DNA from: a virus
Strand: one strand, 5' to 3'
Virus record (IMG/VR): IMGVR_UViG_3300042923_001106
Span: 119,209 to 183,208 of that record
DNA length: 64,000 nucleotides
Shown here: positions 46,510 through 55,700 of the stretch, piece after piece
Position numbering within the stretch: position 1 is the first letter of the stretch
Layout: the number at the start of each line of letters is the position of its first letter
Program-made: the position numbers and the translations under genes
The notes under the pieces: model-generated
The model's input: only the letters and a program-made list of their open reading frames with translations
The model's database searches: none
What the model was told of the DNA's origin: nothing

Positions 46510-46568
46510 TTGTTTATACTGAGTATAAATTATAAAAATACGAACGGGGTGGGAACATTAGTAGCAGT

Positions 46569-47402
46569 ATGAAATTGGAAGAACAAAAAAGAATGGTCAG
46601 CAATATCGATGTGGGTTTCGAATTGCTATCGGACAAGCCTTTAAAATATAAAGAAAAATGTATTATTCTATGCTCCAAGGGGCATCAAATCGAAACGGCA
46701 TGGAGAGACATAAAGAAGAAACTGGAAAGCGCAGGTTTTTGTAATAATTGTTTTATGGTCAAAAAGATGATGGAACGAGCTATGGAAAAAGGTTATACCC
46801 TACTCAGCGATGAATGGAACGGTTACACAGCAGATTATAAATTTTTATGTCCAAATAATCACGAGCAAACATATGTTTGGAAATATTTTAATGATCATGA
46901 TGGTAACCATTGTATCGAATGTTACAATCAACGGGTTTTAGAAGGCAATCACACAGCCACATCAGAAGAATTCAAGCAGCATCAAAAGGAAAGGTTATTG
47001 AGTAGAATGAGTGAGCTAGGATATACTCTAGATCAGCAAAGTTATTCTTATGTAAACAATAAAGATAGAATTAATATGATTTGCTCAAGTAATCATAAAT
47101 ACGAAGTTGAATATGCTCATTTTATGCAAGGTAAGAAATGTAGAAAATGTGGCTATGATAACTGGCGACTATCCGAAGAGGAAGTTAAAACAGAACTTGA
47201 AAGTATGGGCTATACCTATCTTGGTGAATATCATAGAATAGACGAGCCATTGAAATATATTTGCACATGCGGACATGTTACCAGAAAGAGATTGACCGAC
47301 CTACGAAGAGGTCAAAAATGTATTCGGTGTGCAAAGAAATATACAGTTGAGAATAGACGGAAAGAGCGAATGATATTATTAGAGCAAGAGTTTAATAAGT
47401 AA
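46569..47402 (+). CDS. Tandem treble-clef zinc-finger protein (277 aa)
   Basis: Four or five repeats of a C...GH / CxxC unit: LCSKGHQIETAWRDI...CNNC, LCPNNHEQTYVWKYF...CIEC, ICSSNHKYEVEYAHF...CRKC and CTCGHVTRKRL...CIRC. Each unit is a treble-clef zinc finger of the kind seen around homing endonucleases and in DNA-binding phage proteins. No nuclease domain is present. An in-frame ATT (46557) sits closer to GGGGTGGG than ATG 46569 and may be the real start. Function unknown. Confidence 0.72.
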   Translation: MKLEEQKRMVSNIDVGFELLSDKPLKYKEKCIILCSKGHQIETAWRDIKKKLESAGFCNNCFMVKKMMERAMEKGYTLLSDEWNGYTADYKFLCPNNHEQTYVWKYFNDHDGNHCIECYNQRVLEGNHTATSEEFKQHQKERLLSRMSELGYTLDQQSYSYVNNKDRINMICSSNHKYEVEYAHFMQGKKCRKCGYDNWRLSEEEVKTELESMGYTYLGEYHRIDEPLKYICTCGHVTRKRLTDLRRGQKCIRCAKKYTVENRRKERMILLEQEFNK

Positions 47403-47426
47403 TATTGCATCAAAAGGAGAAGAGGT

Positions 47427-47759
47427 ATGACTCATCAATTCCGTGGATTAATTAAATGTTTGAATTGTGGTAAGAACTACAAGACAAAAAGTGAACGTAA
47501 AAAGTCTGTATATGTGTGTTCAGGATTTGCAAATTATGGAAAAGATTTTTGTTCATATTTCCCTCTTCAGGAAGAAGACCTAACGTACACTGTATCGAAA
47601 CACTTATCTCTACAAAATAAAAGTGCTGTATCAAGCTTGTCCGAATACGTACTTGTAATCGAAGTTAAAGGGATTGGATATAGGATACTCTACAAAGACG
47701 GAACTGAATCGCTGATTAATTGGAACGGTAGTGAATACGGTGTAAAGGTAAAGTATTGA
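47427..47759 (+). CDS. Free-standing recombinase-type zinc ribbon protein (110 aa)
   Basis: Residues 1-45 (FRGLIKCLNCGKNYKTKSER, YVCSGFANYGKDFCS) match the zinc-ribbon domain that serine recombinases carry after their DNA-binding domain, but no catalytic domain is attached. The rest is a beta-rich domain (VLVIEVKGIGYRILYKDGTE). It could modulate the nearby integrase, e.g. direction control, or be a remnant. ATG 47427 behind AAAAGGAGAAG. Confidence 0.62.
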   Translation: MTHQFRGLIKCLNCGKNYKTKSERKKSVYVCSGFANYGKDFCSYFPLQEEDLTYTVSKHLSLQNKSAVSSLSEYVLVIEVKGIGYRILYKDGTESLINWNGSEYGVKVKY

Positions 47760-47824
47760 TTCCAAGATTTCCATATGTCATCTTAAATCTTCCTATGCTA
47801 TGTTTAAATTTAGGAGATGACATA

Positions 47825-48712
47825 ATGAGGTTAAATCAACCGTTTGATCCAATGGTACTCGTAAAGTCCGATTCGATTCCAAAAGGTGACTACCTACATC
47901 AATTCAAATGGGATGGTCATAGAGGGCTTCTACATTATGACAATGGAACCAACAGGCTTTATACAAGAGAAATGAATCTGATCGGAAACTATCCTGAAAT
48001 AAACAGCCTAAAACTTACTGCAAAGAACTGCATTCTTGATGGAGAGTGTATTGTTTTGTCTAACGAATCGAACCCCCCATTACCATGCTTCGAAAGTATC
48101 ATGACTCGGTTCCACACAACTAAGACAATGAAAGTCAAATCATTACTAAATACTCTGCCAGTTCACTTTGTCGTATGGGACATACTTTACCTCAATGATG
48201 AACCGTTGGTTAGACTGCCACTTTATAAACGTCTTGAGATACTAAAAAACTTGATTATACCGGATCAAAGAATTTCAATAACTCCTTCTTTTGAGGACGG
48301 AGAAGCCTTGTTTAAACAAGTTGTTGCAATAGGTGCTGAAGGGGTTGTCAGTAAACCGAAGGATGGTATTTATACTTTTGGGACTTCTTCGGGCAGAAAT
48401 GCGTGGTATAAAATCAAAAATTATCAATATGCTATTGTTGAGATTAATGGATTCAAGAAGAAAGACTTTGGTTGGAGCTTATCAATCGACGGAAAATATG
48501 TCGGGGTATTGGAGTTTCCCCCACCAAAAAAACAAATATTTGAATTTTACAGTGTTGCAAAACAATTGATAAAAAGAGAAAATGAAAATTGGATATATAT
48601 TGAACCGATACTCAAATGCAAAGTGAAATTTCAATGCTATAGTAGGGATGGTAAACTAAGATCTCCAAGTTTTGTCGAGTACATCAACTTAGGTGTGGGT
48701 GATAAGGAATGA
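47825..48712 (+). CDS. ATP-dependent DNA ligase
   Basis: Seals nicks using ATP. Motif I is FKWDGHR (adenylated Lys28), followed by REMNLIGNYPE (Ia), LDGECIVL (III), EGVVSKPKDG (IV) and WYKIKN (V). The OB-fold end contains KCKVKFQCYSRDGKLRSPSF. Compact 295-residue form, as in SPbeta LigB/YoqV. ATG 47825 behind TTAGGAGATGACATA; the reading from 47756 lies before that site. The next gene overlaps its stop. Confidence 0.86.
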   Translation: MRLNQPFDPMVLVKSDSIPKGDYLHQFKWDGHRGLLHYDNGTNRLYTREMNLIGNYPEINSLKLTAKNCILDGECIVLSNESNPPLPCFESIMTRFHTTKTMKVKSLLNTLPVHFVVWDILYLNDEPLVRLPLYKRLEILKNLIIPDQRISITPSFEDGEALFKQVVAIGAEGVVSKPKDGIYTFGTSSGRNAWYKIKNYQYAIVEINGFKKKDFGWSLSIDGKYVGVLEFPPPKKQIFEFYSVAKQLIKRENENWIYIEPILKCKVKFQCYSRDGKLRSPSFVEYINLGVGDKE

Positions 48713-48912
48713 TGGTCGAGAAATACAAACTTAAAAACGAAGCAGATAAGACAATGTTCGTTTTCAACCAAAGTGGAAAAGTCTATGGGCATATCATTAA
48801 GGATCGTACTGAAAAAGCACCCGCAAAACTTATCTTCGAAACGGGGAAGTACACAACTGTAGAAGAATTAAAAAATGATTACCCAGAAATCGAAGGAACT
48901 GATGGTGAGTGA
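48709..48912 (+). CDS. Hypothetical protein (67 aa)
   Basis: ATG 48709 overlaps the ligase stop. Short, charged, beta-rich: EADKTMFVFNQSGKVYGHII, then KAPAKLIFETGKYTTVEELK. Possibly a ligase-linked accessory protein by position only. Unknown family. Confidence 0.58.
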   Translation: MMVEKYKLKNEADKTMFVFNQSGKVYGHIIKDRTEKAPAKLIFETGKYTTVEELKNDYPEIEGTDGE

Positions 48913-49112
48913 TAATAAGTGGGGAAAAGGTCAGAATATTAGATTCTAATTTGCATTTGTATACAGCGGCAGTAGAGGACTCAAAAATTCTTGTGTTCCT
49001 CGGTTTTGAAATGATTGGTAGCGGAAAGATTGAGGGGATAACCGATTTATCGGTGCAAGTAAATGGAGTAAAGTATCCAAAAGAAAATTGCATATTTTAT
49101 GCGGTGGGGTAA
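48909..49112 (+). CDS. Hypothetical protein (67 aa), GTG start
   Basis: GTG 48909 overlaps the previous stop; the surrounding 18 bases (48904-48921) are identical to those at 13456. Beta-rich: GEKVRILDSNLHLYTAAVED, KILVFLGFEMIGSGKIEGIT. Small barrel-like protein, function unknown. Confidence 0.55.
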   Translation: MIISGEKVRILDSNLHLYTAAVEDSKILVFLGFEMIGSGKIEGITDLSVQVNGVKYPKENCIFYAVG

Positions 49113-49117
49113 AATAT

Positions 49118-49252
49118 ACCTCCCTCATGATAATTATGTGAAAAAAGTAACTTAGGACGACAATTTTTATAAAATTCTTTTTGTCCTATTTAACATGAGG
49201 GAGGTTTAAGGCGCATTACAATAATGTTTATAGGTTCGAGTTAGGACGACAA
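49118..49252. repeat. Inverted and direct repeats in a 290-base gene-free stretch
   Basis: ACCTCCCTCATG (49118-49129) and CATGAGGGAGGT (49194-49205) are a perfect inverted repeat. Inside it lies a smaller dyad TAGGAC/GTCCTA (49153-49158, 49183-49188). TTAGGACGACAA occurs twice (49152-49163 and 49241-49252). No gene is visible in 49113-49402. This could be an untranslated RNA, an attachment region or a bidirectional terminator. Confidence 0.5.
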
Positions 49253-49402
49253 AATAACCTCGTTTTTTCGTCGATTTACTCATTTTTGCTACGTTTTTCA
49301 CGTTCATTTATCCAATGAAATTGTTATTTTATTTGCTCTCCTAATAAACTCGTTGCCCAGAAGTATTGCCCAATTGTATAATCGTGGTAATGGGGGAGAT
49401 AT

Positions 49403-49906
49403 ATGAACGAGATCATTGATTCTGTGAAAGGTATTAATATTCTAGATTTTTTCGTCGGCAATTTATTATGGGAAGTCGTTGCTATAGTTTTATTTGGATT
49501 TGTTTTCAAGGGACTCTATAACTTCTTTAAATTTAATAAAAAAGCTAATGAAATATCCTATAAACTACTTTCGAATAATCGACCTGCAATGAATGGAAAG
49601 AGTCCACTATATTTAGCAGATCGGTTCATACAAATATGGAACTGGAACACTAAACGCAATCAACCATTGAGGTATGATAATAAGCATCCGTACACTCCTA
49701 TAGTATTTTCAAAATGTTATTTTCATGAAGTTGCAATACACAAAGAACTTAAAGAACTTGGATTAATTGTTGTCAACGATGATCCACTGAAGACAATATC
49801 TCCTGTTAAAAACAAACTCAATACATTTGTATACAAGAAATGTACTAAATATCTAATCAAGTATCAGTTTGATACCGAAGAGACGCATAAAAGTTTATCA
49901 TTGTGA
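49403..49906 (+). CDS. Membrane-anchored protein (167 aa)
   Basis: ATG 49403 behind TGGGGGAGAT. One transmembrane helix near residues 18-38 (GNLLWEVVAIVLFGFVFKGL), then a basic and aromatic soluble domain. No catalytic motif. It faces the minus-strand lysis genes; the gap to them is 14 bases. Confidence 0.6.
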   Translation: MNEIIDSVKGINILDFFVGNLLWEVVAIVLFGFVFKGLYNFFKFNKKANEISYKLLSNNRPAMNGKSPLYLADRFIQIWNWNTKRNQPLRYDNKHPYTPIVFSKCYFHEVAIHKELKELGLIVVNDDPLKTISPVKNKLNTFVYKKCTKYLIKYQFDTEETHKSLSL

Positions 49907-49920
49907 AATATTTTTATGGA

Positions 49921-50321
49921 TTATTTCTTATAGGTATCTGGCAATTTTTCAACAGCAATATCAATCGAAGTAGAGATTACATTTTTCTCAATATCGCTTA
50001 TTGTAAAGCCAAGAGTAGCCAGTGATCGAATAACACTATCTAAAGCCAATTGCTTTTTTACACAATTTTCATTTGTTTTTGCTACTTGTTCAACATATTT
50101 AACAACTTCTTTGATGAGCACATTAGTAACGGTTGCTTTGCTGGAGTGGAGAAATCATTATTCGATACTTTTTGGATAAGAAAATCAATTATACTCAATG
50201 TTTGTTTGACATTTTGTATATTCTCGTCTGACAAATATCCTTTATTCTTAAGTTTCTTTACCACAATAAATCCAACAATTACTGCGACTATCGATGCTAA
50301 GATGTAATATATCATATCCAC
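49921..50321 (-). pseudogene. LLH-type holin gene with a frameshift
   Basis: From ATG 50321 (minus) the first frame gives a transmembrane helix (YYILASIVAVIVGFIVVKKL) and a soluble start. A second frame then gives VVKYVEQVAKTNENCVKKQL...IDIAVEKLPD, the end of the LLH phage-holin family. The frames overlap by 40 bases near 50082-50121, and the family's single chain is split. A one-base shift near 50140-50150 would join them. Alternatively these are two overlapping genes; the second would start at GTG 50121 without a Shine-Dalgarno. Confidence 0.62.
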
Positions 50322-50356
50322 ACTATACGCTCCTCCATAGTTTCCAATAAATAAGA

Positions 50357-50383
50357 AGACCTCACCGGTTTAGAGTGAGGTCT
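50357..50383 (-). terminator. Terminator between lysozyme and the LLH-holin gene
   Basis: AGACCTCAC (50357-50365) and GTGAGGTCT (50375-50383), a 9-base stem with a 9-base loop. On the minus strand it is followed by TCTTATTTATT. It lies after the lysozyme gene on that strand. Confidence 0.65.
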
Positions 50384-50394
50384 CTCAAATTCAT

Positions 50395-51252
50395 TTAATT
50401 TTTAACTTCAATCCCTTTATCTTTGGCCAAGAGCACGATTGCCAACCATGCCAAGTCATCGAGTTTCATATCTCTTTTAAATGCTTGATTTGCCCATGTA
50501 TAATCAGTCAGTAACGGATGTTCAAATTCACCATTTACGCTCTTCTCATACAGTCCATGTAATGCTTGACCAAGAAGAGTCCACTGCCAATCCTTCGAAA
50601 AATTCACTTTCCCACCATCCCCTTTTAATTGCAAAAGAAATTCATTAATATTACCATCGAACTCGTTCAAATCCACATTTCCGGAAATGCCGTCTAGTCG
50701 ACCGGTTTCACTATATTGAAATATTGTCCAACGGTCCCACACCGGATTGCTCATTGGAGTATCCGTGCCATAATGAGCCACCCACAGAGGATAGTTCGAC
50801 AAATCCGATTCAAAGTATGTTCTTGCAAATGAAGCCCCAGTATAAATCATTGGCTTTTTGCCGGTTACCTCTTGCACCTTATTAAGCCATTTTCTAGACC
50901 AATCGCTTACTTGAGATTTTGTATAACTAACACCGTCCAAAGATCCATGTTCCATATCTAAGACATGCCATAATTCAACCTCTAATCCCTCAACGCTTTT
51001 TAAATAATGTTCAGCCTCTTTCACGGGATCATTGGAAACATGGGCAAAGTGGTAGAAGCCTAATGGGATACTGTTGTCCTTCGCGCCTTGATAGTTCTGA
51101 TTTAGTTTTATATCAACTGTACGTGTTCCCTCAGTTGCTTTAATTATTGCAAACTTAACACCTGAATTCTTCAACGCAATCCAATCAACTTCACCTTGCC
51201 ATTTTGATACATCAATGCCTTTACAATTTGCTTCTTTATTTCGAGTTTGCAT
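50395..51252 (-). CDS. GH25 endolysin (lysozyme)
   Basis: Muramidase of glycoside hydrolase family 25 that cuts the peptidoglycan glycan chain at lysis. KGIDVSKWQGEVDW at the start, FAIIKATEGT, GFYHFAH, VLDMEHG (catalytic DxE), IYTGASFA and the closing DLNEFDG are all GH25 marks. The last 75 residues are a separate C-terminal region, probably for cell-wall binding. The upstream holin stop overlaps its start. Minus-strand lysis module, no signal peptide, as expected with a holin. Confidence 0.88.
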   Translation of the reverse strand: MQTRNKEANCKGIDVSKWQGEVDWIALKNSGVKFAIIKATEGTRTVDIKLNQNYQGAKDNSIPLGFYHFAHVSNDPVKEAEHYLKSVEGLEVELWHVLDMEHGSLDGVSYTKSQVSDWSRKWLNKVQEVTGKKPMIYTGASFARTYFESDLSNYPLWVAHYGTDTPMSNPVWDRWTIFQYSETGRLDGISGNVDLNEFDGNINEFLLQLKGDGGKVNFSKDWQWTLLGQALHGLYEKSVNGEFEHPLLTDYTWANQAFKRDMKLDDLAWLAIVLLAKDKGIEVKN

Positions 51253-51689
51253 TATTTGTCACCACTCTTATTTTTTAATACAGCGATAAGTTGCTTAAGT
51301 TGAGGAGGCATCGGAAGTCCAATTCTTCCTAAATTCTCTGTAATCGAAATCAGTTCATTTGCTATGTAAAAATAAGTAACTCCAAGCATCAATCCTATAG
51401 CTCCTTCAATTCCGAGAAGTAAATCTGCTCTATGCAAGATTGCTATTACTACAAACATGAGAGCCTTTTTAAATATCCCCCAATAACCCTTATTAGAATT
51501 AATTCCTTTATTTTCTAATGGATCGCTCTTCTTTCCCTCAATGGCTGATGCAGCGAGACCTGTAATAAAATCAACAACAACCAATAGAGCAAGAAATGCT
51601 AGCGCTTCGTGCCAACCTCCGAAAGCATAATTTACGATTACTCCGAAAATCGCTGCAATCGAATTGAAACTAAATTGATACCCATTCAT
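51252..51689 (-). CDS. Phage holin (TcdE/phi29-like, holin 4 family)
   Basis: Membrane protein with three or four hydrophobic helices; WHEALAFLALLVVVDFITGL and NSNKGYWGIFKKALMFVVIA mark the Cph1/TcdE-type holin family. Forms the holes that release the endolysin. CGGAGGG places the start at ATG 51689; the in-frame TTG at 51707 precedes the Shine-Dalgarno. Its end overlaps the lysozyme start, so the two are coupled. Confidence 0.82.
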   Translation of the reverse strand: MNGYQFSFNSIAAIFGVIVNYAFGGWHEALAFLALLVVVDFITGLAASAIEGKKSDPLENKGINSNKGYWGIFKKALMFVVIAILHRADLLLGIEGAIGLMLGVTYFYIANELISITENLGRIGLPMPPQLKQLIAVLKNKSGDK

Positions 51690-51764
51690 AAATTCCCTCC
51701 GTGACAACTACAAGTGTTGATGATAATATTTATTTAATCTTTATTTCCCCATGTGGACAAAGGG

Positions 51765-51804
51765 AAAGAGGATGTTATGTACGCCACTACATAGCATCCT
51801 CTTT
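51765..51804 (-). terminator. Strong terminator between the tail and lysis genes
   Basis: GAGGATGTTATGT (51768-51780) and ACATAGCATCCTC (51789-51801) form a 13-base stem with one G-T pair, extended by AAA/TTT. On the minus strand it follows the small gene at 51819. Confidence 0.75.
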
Positions 51805-51818
51805 GTTTCTCCTAATTC

Positions 51819-52031
51819 CTATGCAATTACTTTTGCTAATGTCTGATTGTACTCATCTTCGCTAATCCAATCCTTATCTAATGCATTATCAATCTGTGTT
51901 TGGGTAAACGTTTCAACAGCATAAACCATAACTGGATCAACATAAGCAACGGGGATGTCGGCAAACAATTGTGTACCATAAAGATAAATATTCCTAGCGT
52001 ACGAACTTGTTCTGAAAGTGTAAATTGGCAT
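51819..52031 (-). CDS. Small tail-module protein, XkdX-like C-terminus
   Basis: The C-terminal DNALDKDWISEDEYNQTLAK resembles the XkdX type found after tail-fibre genes (a short DKxWISxDEY-like motif). The N-terminal part is beta-like with IYTFRTSSYARNIYLYGTQL. Function unknown. On the minus strand it is preceded by AAGGAG. Confidence 0.5.
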   Translation of the reverse strand: MPIYTFRTSSYARNIYLYGTQLFADIPVAYVDPVMVYAVETFTQTQIDNALDKDWISEDEYNQTLAKVIA

Positions 52032-52064
52032 TTTTTCATACTCCTTTTTATTATTTTATTTTAT

Positions 52065-52739
52065 TTATGCCTCCGTTGGATTCTGTGAAAAATAGAAATC
52101 CATGAAGGCTACGAAGTCGGTATTAATTTGAGCTAGCTGTTGAAATAATGCTGCCTTCTCGGCAGATAAAAGATCGATTTTATTCTGCTGTTCATGAATC
52201 AACTCTTTATCCGACTTCGGTCTAGGTGGTTGAGGTGGATCTGGAATAGGAATAAGTTCGAATATTTCCTCTAATCCTTCAACAAAATCTGGATGATCTT
52301 CAGTTATTTCGATTGGTTCTTGCGGTACATATTGAATTTGATCATCGTACTCAGTTTTCCAAAATAGTAAATTATCTTCCTCATCTACCACTTGTACCTG
52401 TTCGGTTGTCCAAAGTTTAATAAATTGACCTGTACCTTCTTGACCGATTATTGCCCCATTGGTATATCCGATGACATTTTCTTCGTTGTCGTAGATTGGA
52501 ATTTGCTCATAGATCGGCTTCGTTACCTCATAACTTGCCTGAACTCCATCGGACATTAAGGGAACTTGTTTTGTTACCATAACTGGCTCATCTGTTGACT
52601 CAATCGATTGTACTTGACGAGGAATATTATATATTTCTTCCAAAGGAGGTTGAGGAAGCCAAAACAGCAGCTTCCCTTCCTCATCCAGTTTAGGACGCTT
52701 TTCGAAGCGCCCATGACCGTCTATCATGATTATTTCCAT
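52065..52739 (-). CDS. Tail-associated protein (224 aa)
   Basis: Lies between the giant tail protein and the XkdX-like gene. It contains repeated beta units with acidic loops (EEGKLLFWLPQPPLEE, EEDNLLFWKTEYDDQIQYVP), Pro-rich PIPDPPQPPRPKSDKE and a C-terminal helix. A virion or assembly role is likely from context. ATG 52739 behind AAGGGGGTG. No family named with confidence. Confidence 0.6.
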   Translation of the reverse strand: MEIIMIDGHGRFEKRPKLDEEGKLLFWLPQPPLEEIYNIPRQVQSIESTDEPVMVTKQVPLMSDGVQASYEVTKPIYEQIPIYDNEENVIGYTNGAIIGQEGTGQFIKLWTTEQVQVVDEEDNLLFWKTEYDDQIQYVPQEPIEITEDHPDFVEGLEEIFELIPIPDPPQPPRPKSDKELIHEQQNKIDLLSAEKAALFQQLAQINTDFVAFMDFYFSQNPTEA

Positions 52740-52743
52740 ACGC

Positions 52744-55700
52744 TTACACCCCCTTCAACAGCGGCCTACCGGGGATTTTGAAAAAGTCCCAAGCAGAACC
52801 ATTACCAATTTCTTTGATCCCTTCGCCTATACCAGTTACAACAGCTAGATACAACTCTTCATCATGCGAAACAAGGTAATACACAATACTCTGAGAGGTT
52901 ACAGCTTTTGGAAGCAACGCCCCAACAGCGTAGAAATTGGCACGGTTTGGTAAGGCGATTTGAGGTTGTGAAGACTGAACGCTGTAGTTCCCTTGTATTA
53001 CTTTTGTCCCTGATAGAAACTTCACGGAACTGCCTACGATACCGTTTTCAAATGTGCCTATGCCGTGAGCGTAGTAGTAGTTCTCTACAGGAATGTTTTG
53101 TCTAAAAACGTTAGGAACAGGCAAGTACCCACTACCTATTGAATCATCAAAACTCTCGCTCATTAATCTCCATGTTTCCTTGTTCAAAGGAAGTCGGGAC
53201 GCCATACCAATATATGAAGCGAATGCGCTAGGCGGGACACTTCCAGTACCCATAGTGTGAGCCATTATGCCGTTGCTTTTAGCGAGAACTTTTACGGTCT
53301 TCTCTACACCTTCCGCCGCTATACCCTGATACGGTACGTGTTGATAGTTCAAAGACACAACGTCACTATTCGCACCACCACCAAGATTCCGGTATGAACG
53401 AGCCGGGAACTGAAGCTTGGTTTCCTTGGTCTCTGGGCGAACTTTTACGATGTTACTTTTGACATAATCGACGTAATCCGCAAATGCAGGTTTAAAACTT
53501 ACGTAGTCGGTATACAAATTTGAAGGGATCGTCGGGCCTGATGGATAAGTAGAATGCACTAATACATAAATCTTTTGGTTTTTTGTGATGAAATTTCTGG
53601 TCGGCCATGACGTGTCTATACCATTAATAATTAGCGAAGGTGACGAAGAAGTATTAACCCAGCCCCCATCGCCGCCAATCCAAGTTTGATCTACATCATC
53701 CCATACTTTTGCGATAGCTCCATACGACAAAACTCCGCCGTTGTCTCCACTTCCATATCCTACCCAACTAAATGTTAACCCTCTCACAGCAGCCTTCAGT
53801 TGCGACAGAGACATTCCAAGGTGCGACAAGTCAAATTCATAAATATCTTGAGGGTAATACCCTTCAATTGAAACTGGCTGAACATTTAAAATCCCATCTT
53901 GTTTGCTTATATTGTCATAAGTACCTTGCCAGTGTTCCGACGAGGAAACTGTCGGTGGTTGATTTACACTTGCCAATTGTCTCCATAGCACCCTATTAGG
54001 ATTTTCGAACATACTGCCTGCGGATTTCCCCAAGTAGTTCAGTGTTAGATTGCTTTTGCGTCCCGGCGTCCAAGTTGTAGCAATGGCACCTTCTTGAAAT
54101 TTGAGTCGACTAATTTTTGCCGTTTTAGTTATACCGTCCGTTGTACTAACGGATTCGACTATAAATTGGATAGAACTGTTGGATATGCTATTAAATGTTA
54201 TAGAAATACGTCTTCGCGGCCCAGTTGATATTGCGTCAGCGGATTTAATGATGGAATTTAAAGGTTGTCCCCAAATATAGCTGTATATGTCACCCCCCGT
54301 TACAGAATCGATATCATACGAAAGAGTGTATAGAGTGTTGCTTTTAATTGGGATGTTCATATTTAATCGCTTGCTTCTGTCTGAGGTCATAGTCACCAAG
54401 AGAGTCCCCAATGAGTCAAGGTCAACCCCAGCGTCCAGAGAGATACCGTTAGCGTCAACAGGCAAGGCTTGATTCTGCGTCAATACATTTTCACTCACGA
54501 CCGGGAACGGGTTTTCCGGTTGGAGGACGGTGTATCCGGTTTCTGCTGTGTTTAGTGTAACTTCGAGTTCTACATAGTCTGAACGTATTGATGAAGCTGT
54601 TCCTGTAGGCCCGTCGGATGCCTCAGCGAAAGCAAGGAAGTGAACGAAACCATTTATGTCTATTACATCCCAGCTGTTAATAAGGTCGTTAAACACAACT
54701 TGCTGCACCTTACTAACTGAACCTAGAGTACTAATACCCGTAGAGTTTTGCCACCAAGCGCTATTAGCTTCTGTCCAAATCGCAAGAGTCGCCTTGTTCC
54801 CTAATGGACCAGAACCATACCCCCACCAATTACACATAATAGTACTCAAATTTGCCTTCAACTTCGCTACCTTCGCTGCCGTGTCAACACAATCCGCAAA
54901 GAACCCTTCGCCATACTTGTCCTCCATAAGACGGATAAGATTGAAGGAGAATATGTGTTGAGAAATATTGCCGCTTACGCCAGTGATGTTGGTGGATACA
55001 AGACCGTCTAGGGTCGAAACGTATCGATACTCTAAAGTATCACGTTCTACCCAATTGACTGAAGAAGGTACTTGTAAAGCGCTATTAGCAACAAATTTGA
55101 ACGTGTGCGGTATAGCATCCGTACTCCCTGATACTTTCCCCACAAAGTTCGCCTTAGCGCTCACCGTCGCCCCTGAGACATTCCGCTGACCATTAACATA
55201 GGCGTCGAGTACATTCGTTGCTACATTGTTGATCCCCTTACCCGGAGGAAACACTGCCGAATAGTCAATCTTGATATTGGTCGTAGTCACGGTTGGCACT
55301 GTCGTTATGGTGTAGGTGACTTCTTTCGTTCCCAGATTTGACCATGTACCTGCGATACCCGTTGCGGTTACGGTTGGGGCGGACGAGGATGCTGTGGTAT
55401 CAATGACCCACCCATTAATATAACCAACAGGAAGGGCAAAAGCGTTCATATTTAACGATGTTGCTCCGTTGATGGACAAAATAGTATCACTGTAGCCGAC
55501 GCTGAAATCACTCTTTAAAACCCTCACAGTATCAGAAGGAAAAAACTGACCATTATTTTGAATATTGATGATCTTGCTCAGCCCATCGCCGTCTGTTAGA
55601 ATCCTAGTGATTCCAGTATCAGAATCCAAGACGCCTGTTATAACTCCATAATCATTCCGAATCTTGATGGTATCCCCAACCGCCCATACGCCTTCAGTTG

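Noticed and set aside
49403-49906. Arbitrium-type lysogeny control (AimR-like)
   Set aside because: No tetratricopeptide receptor or short secreted peptide gene was recognised in the window.
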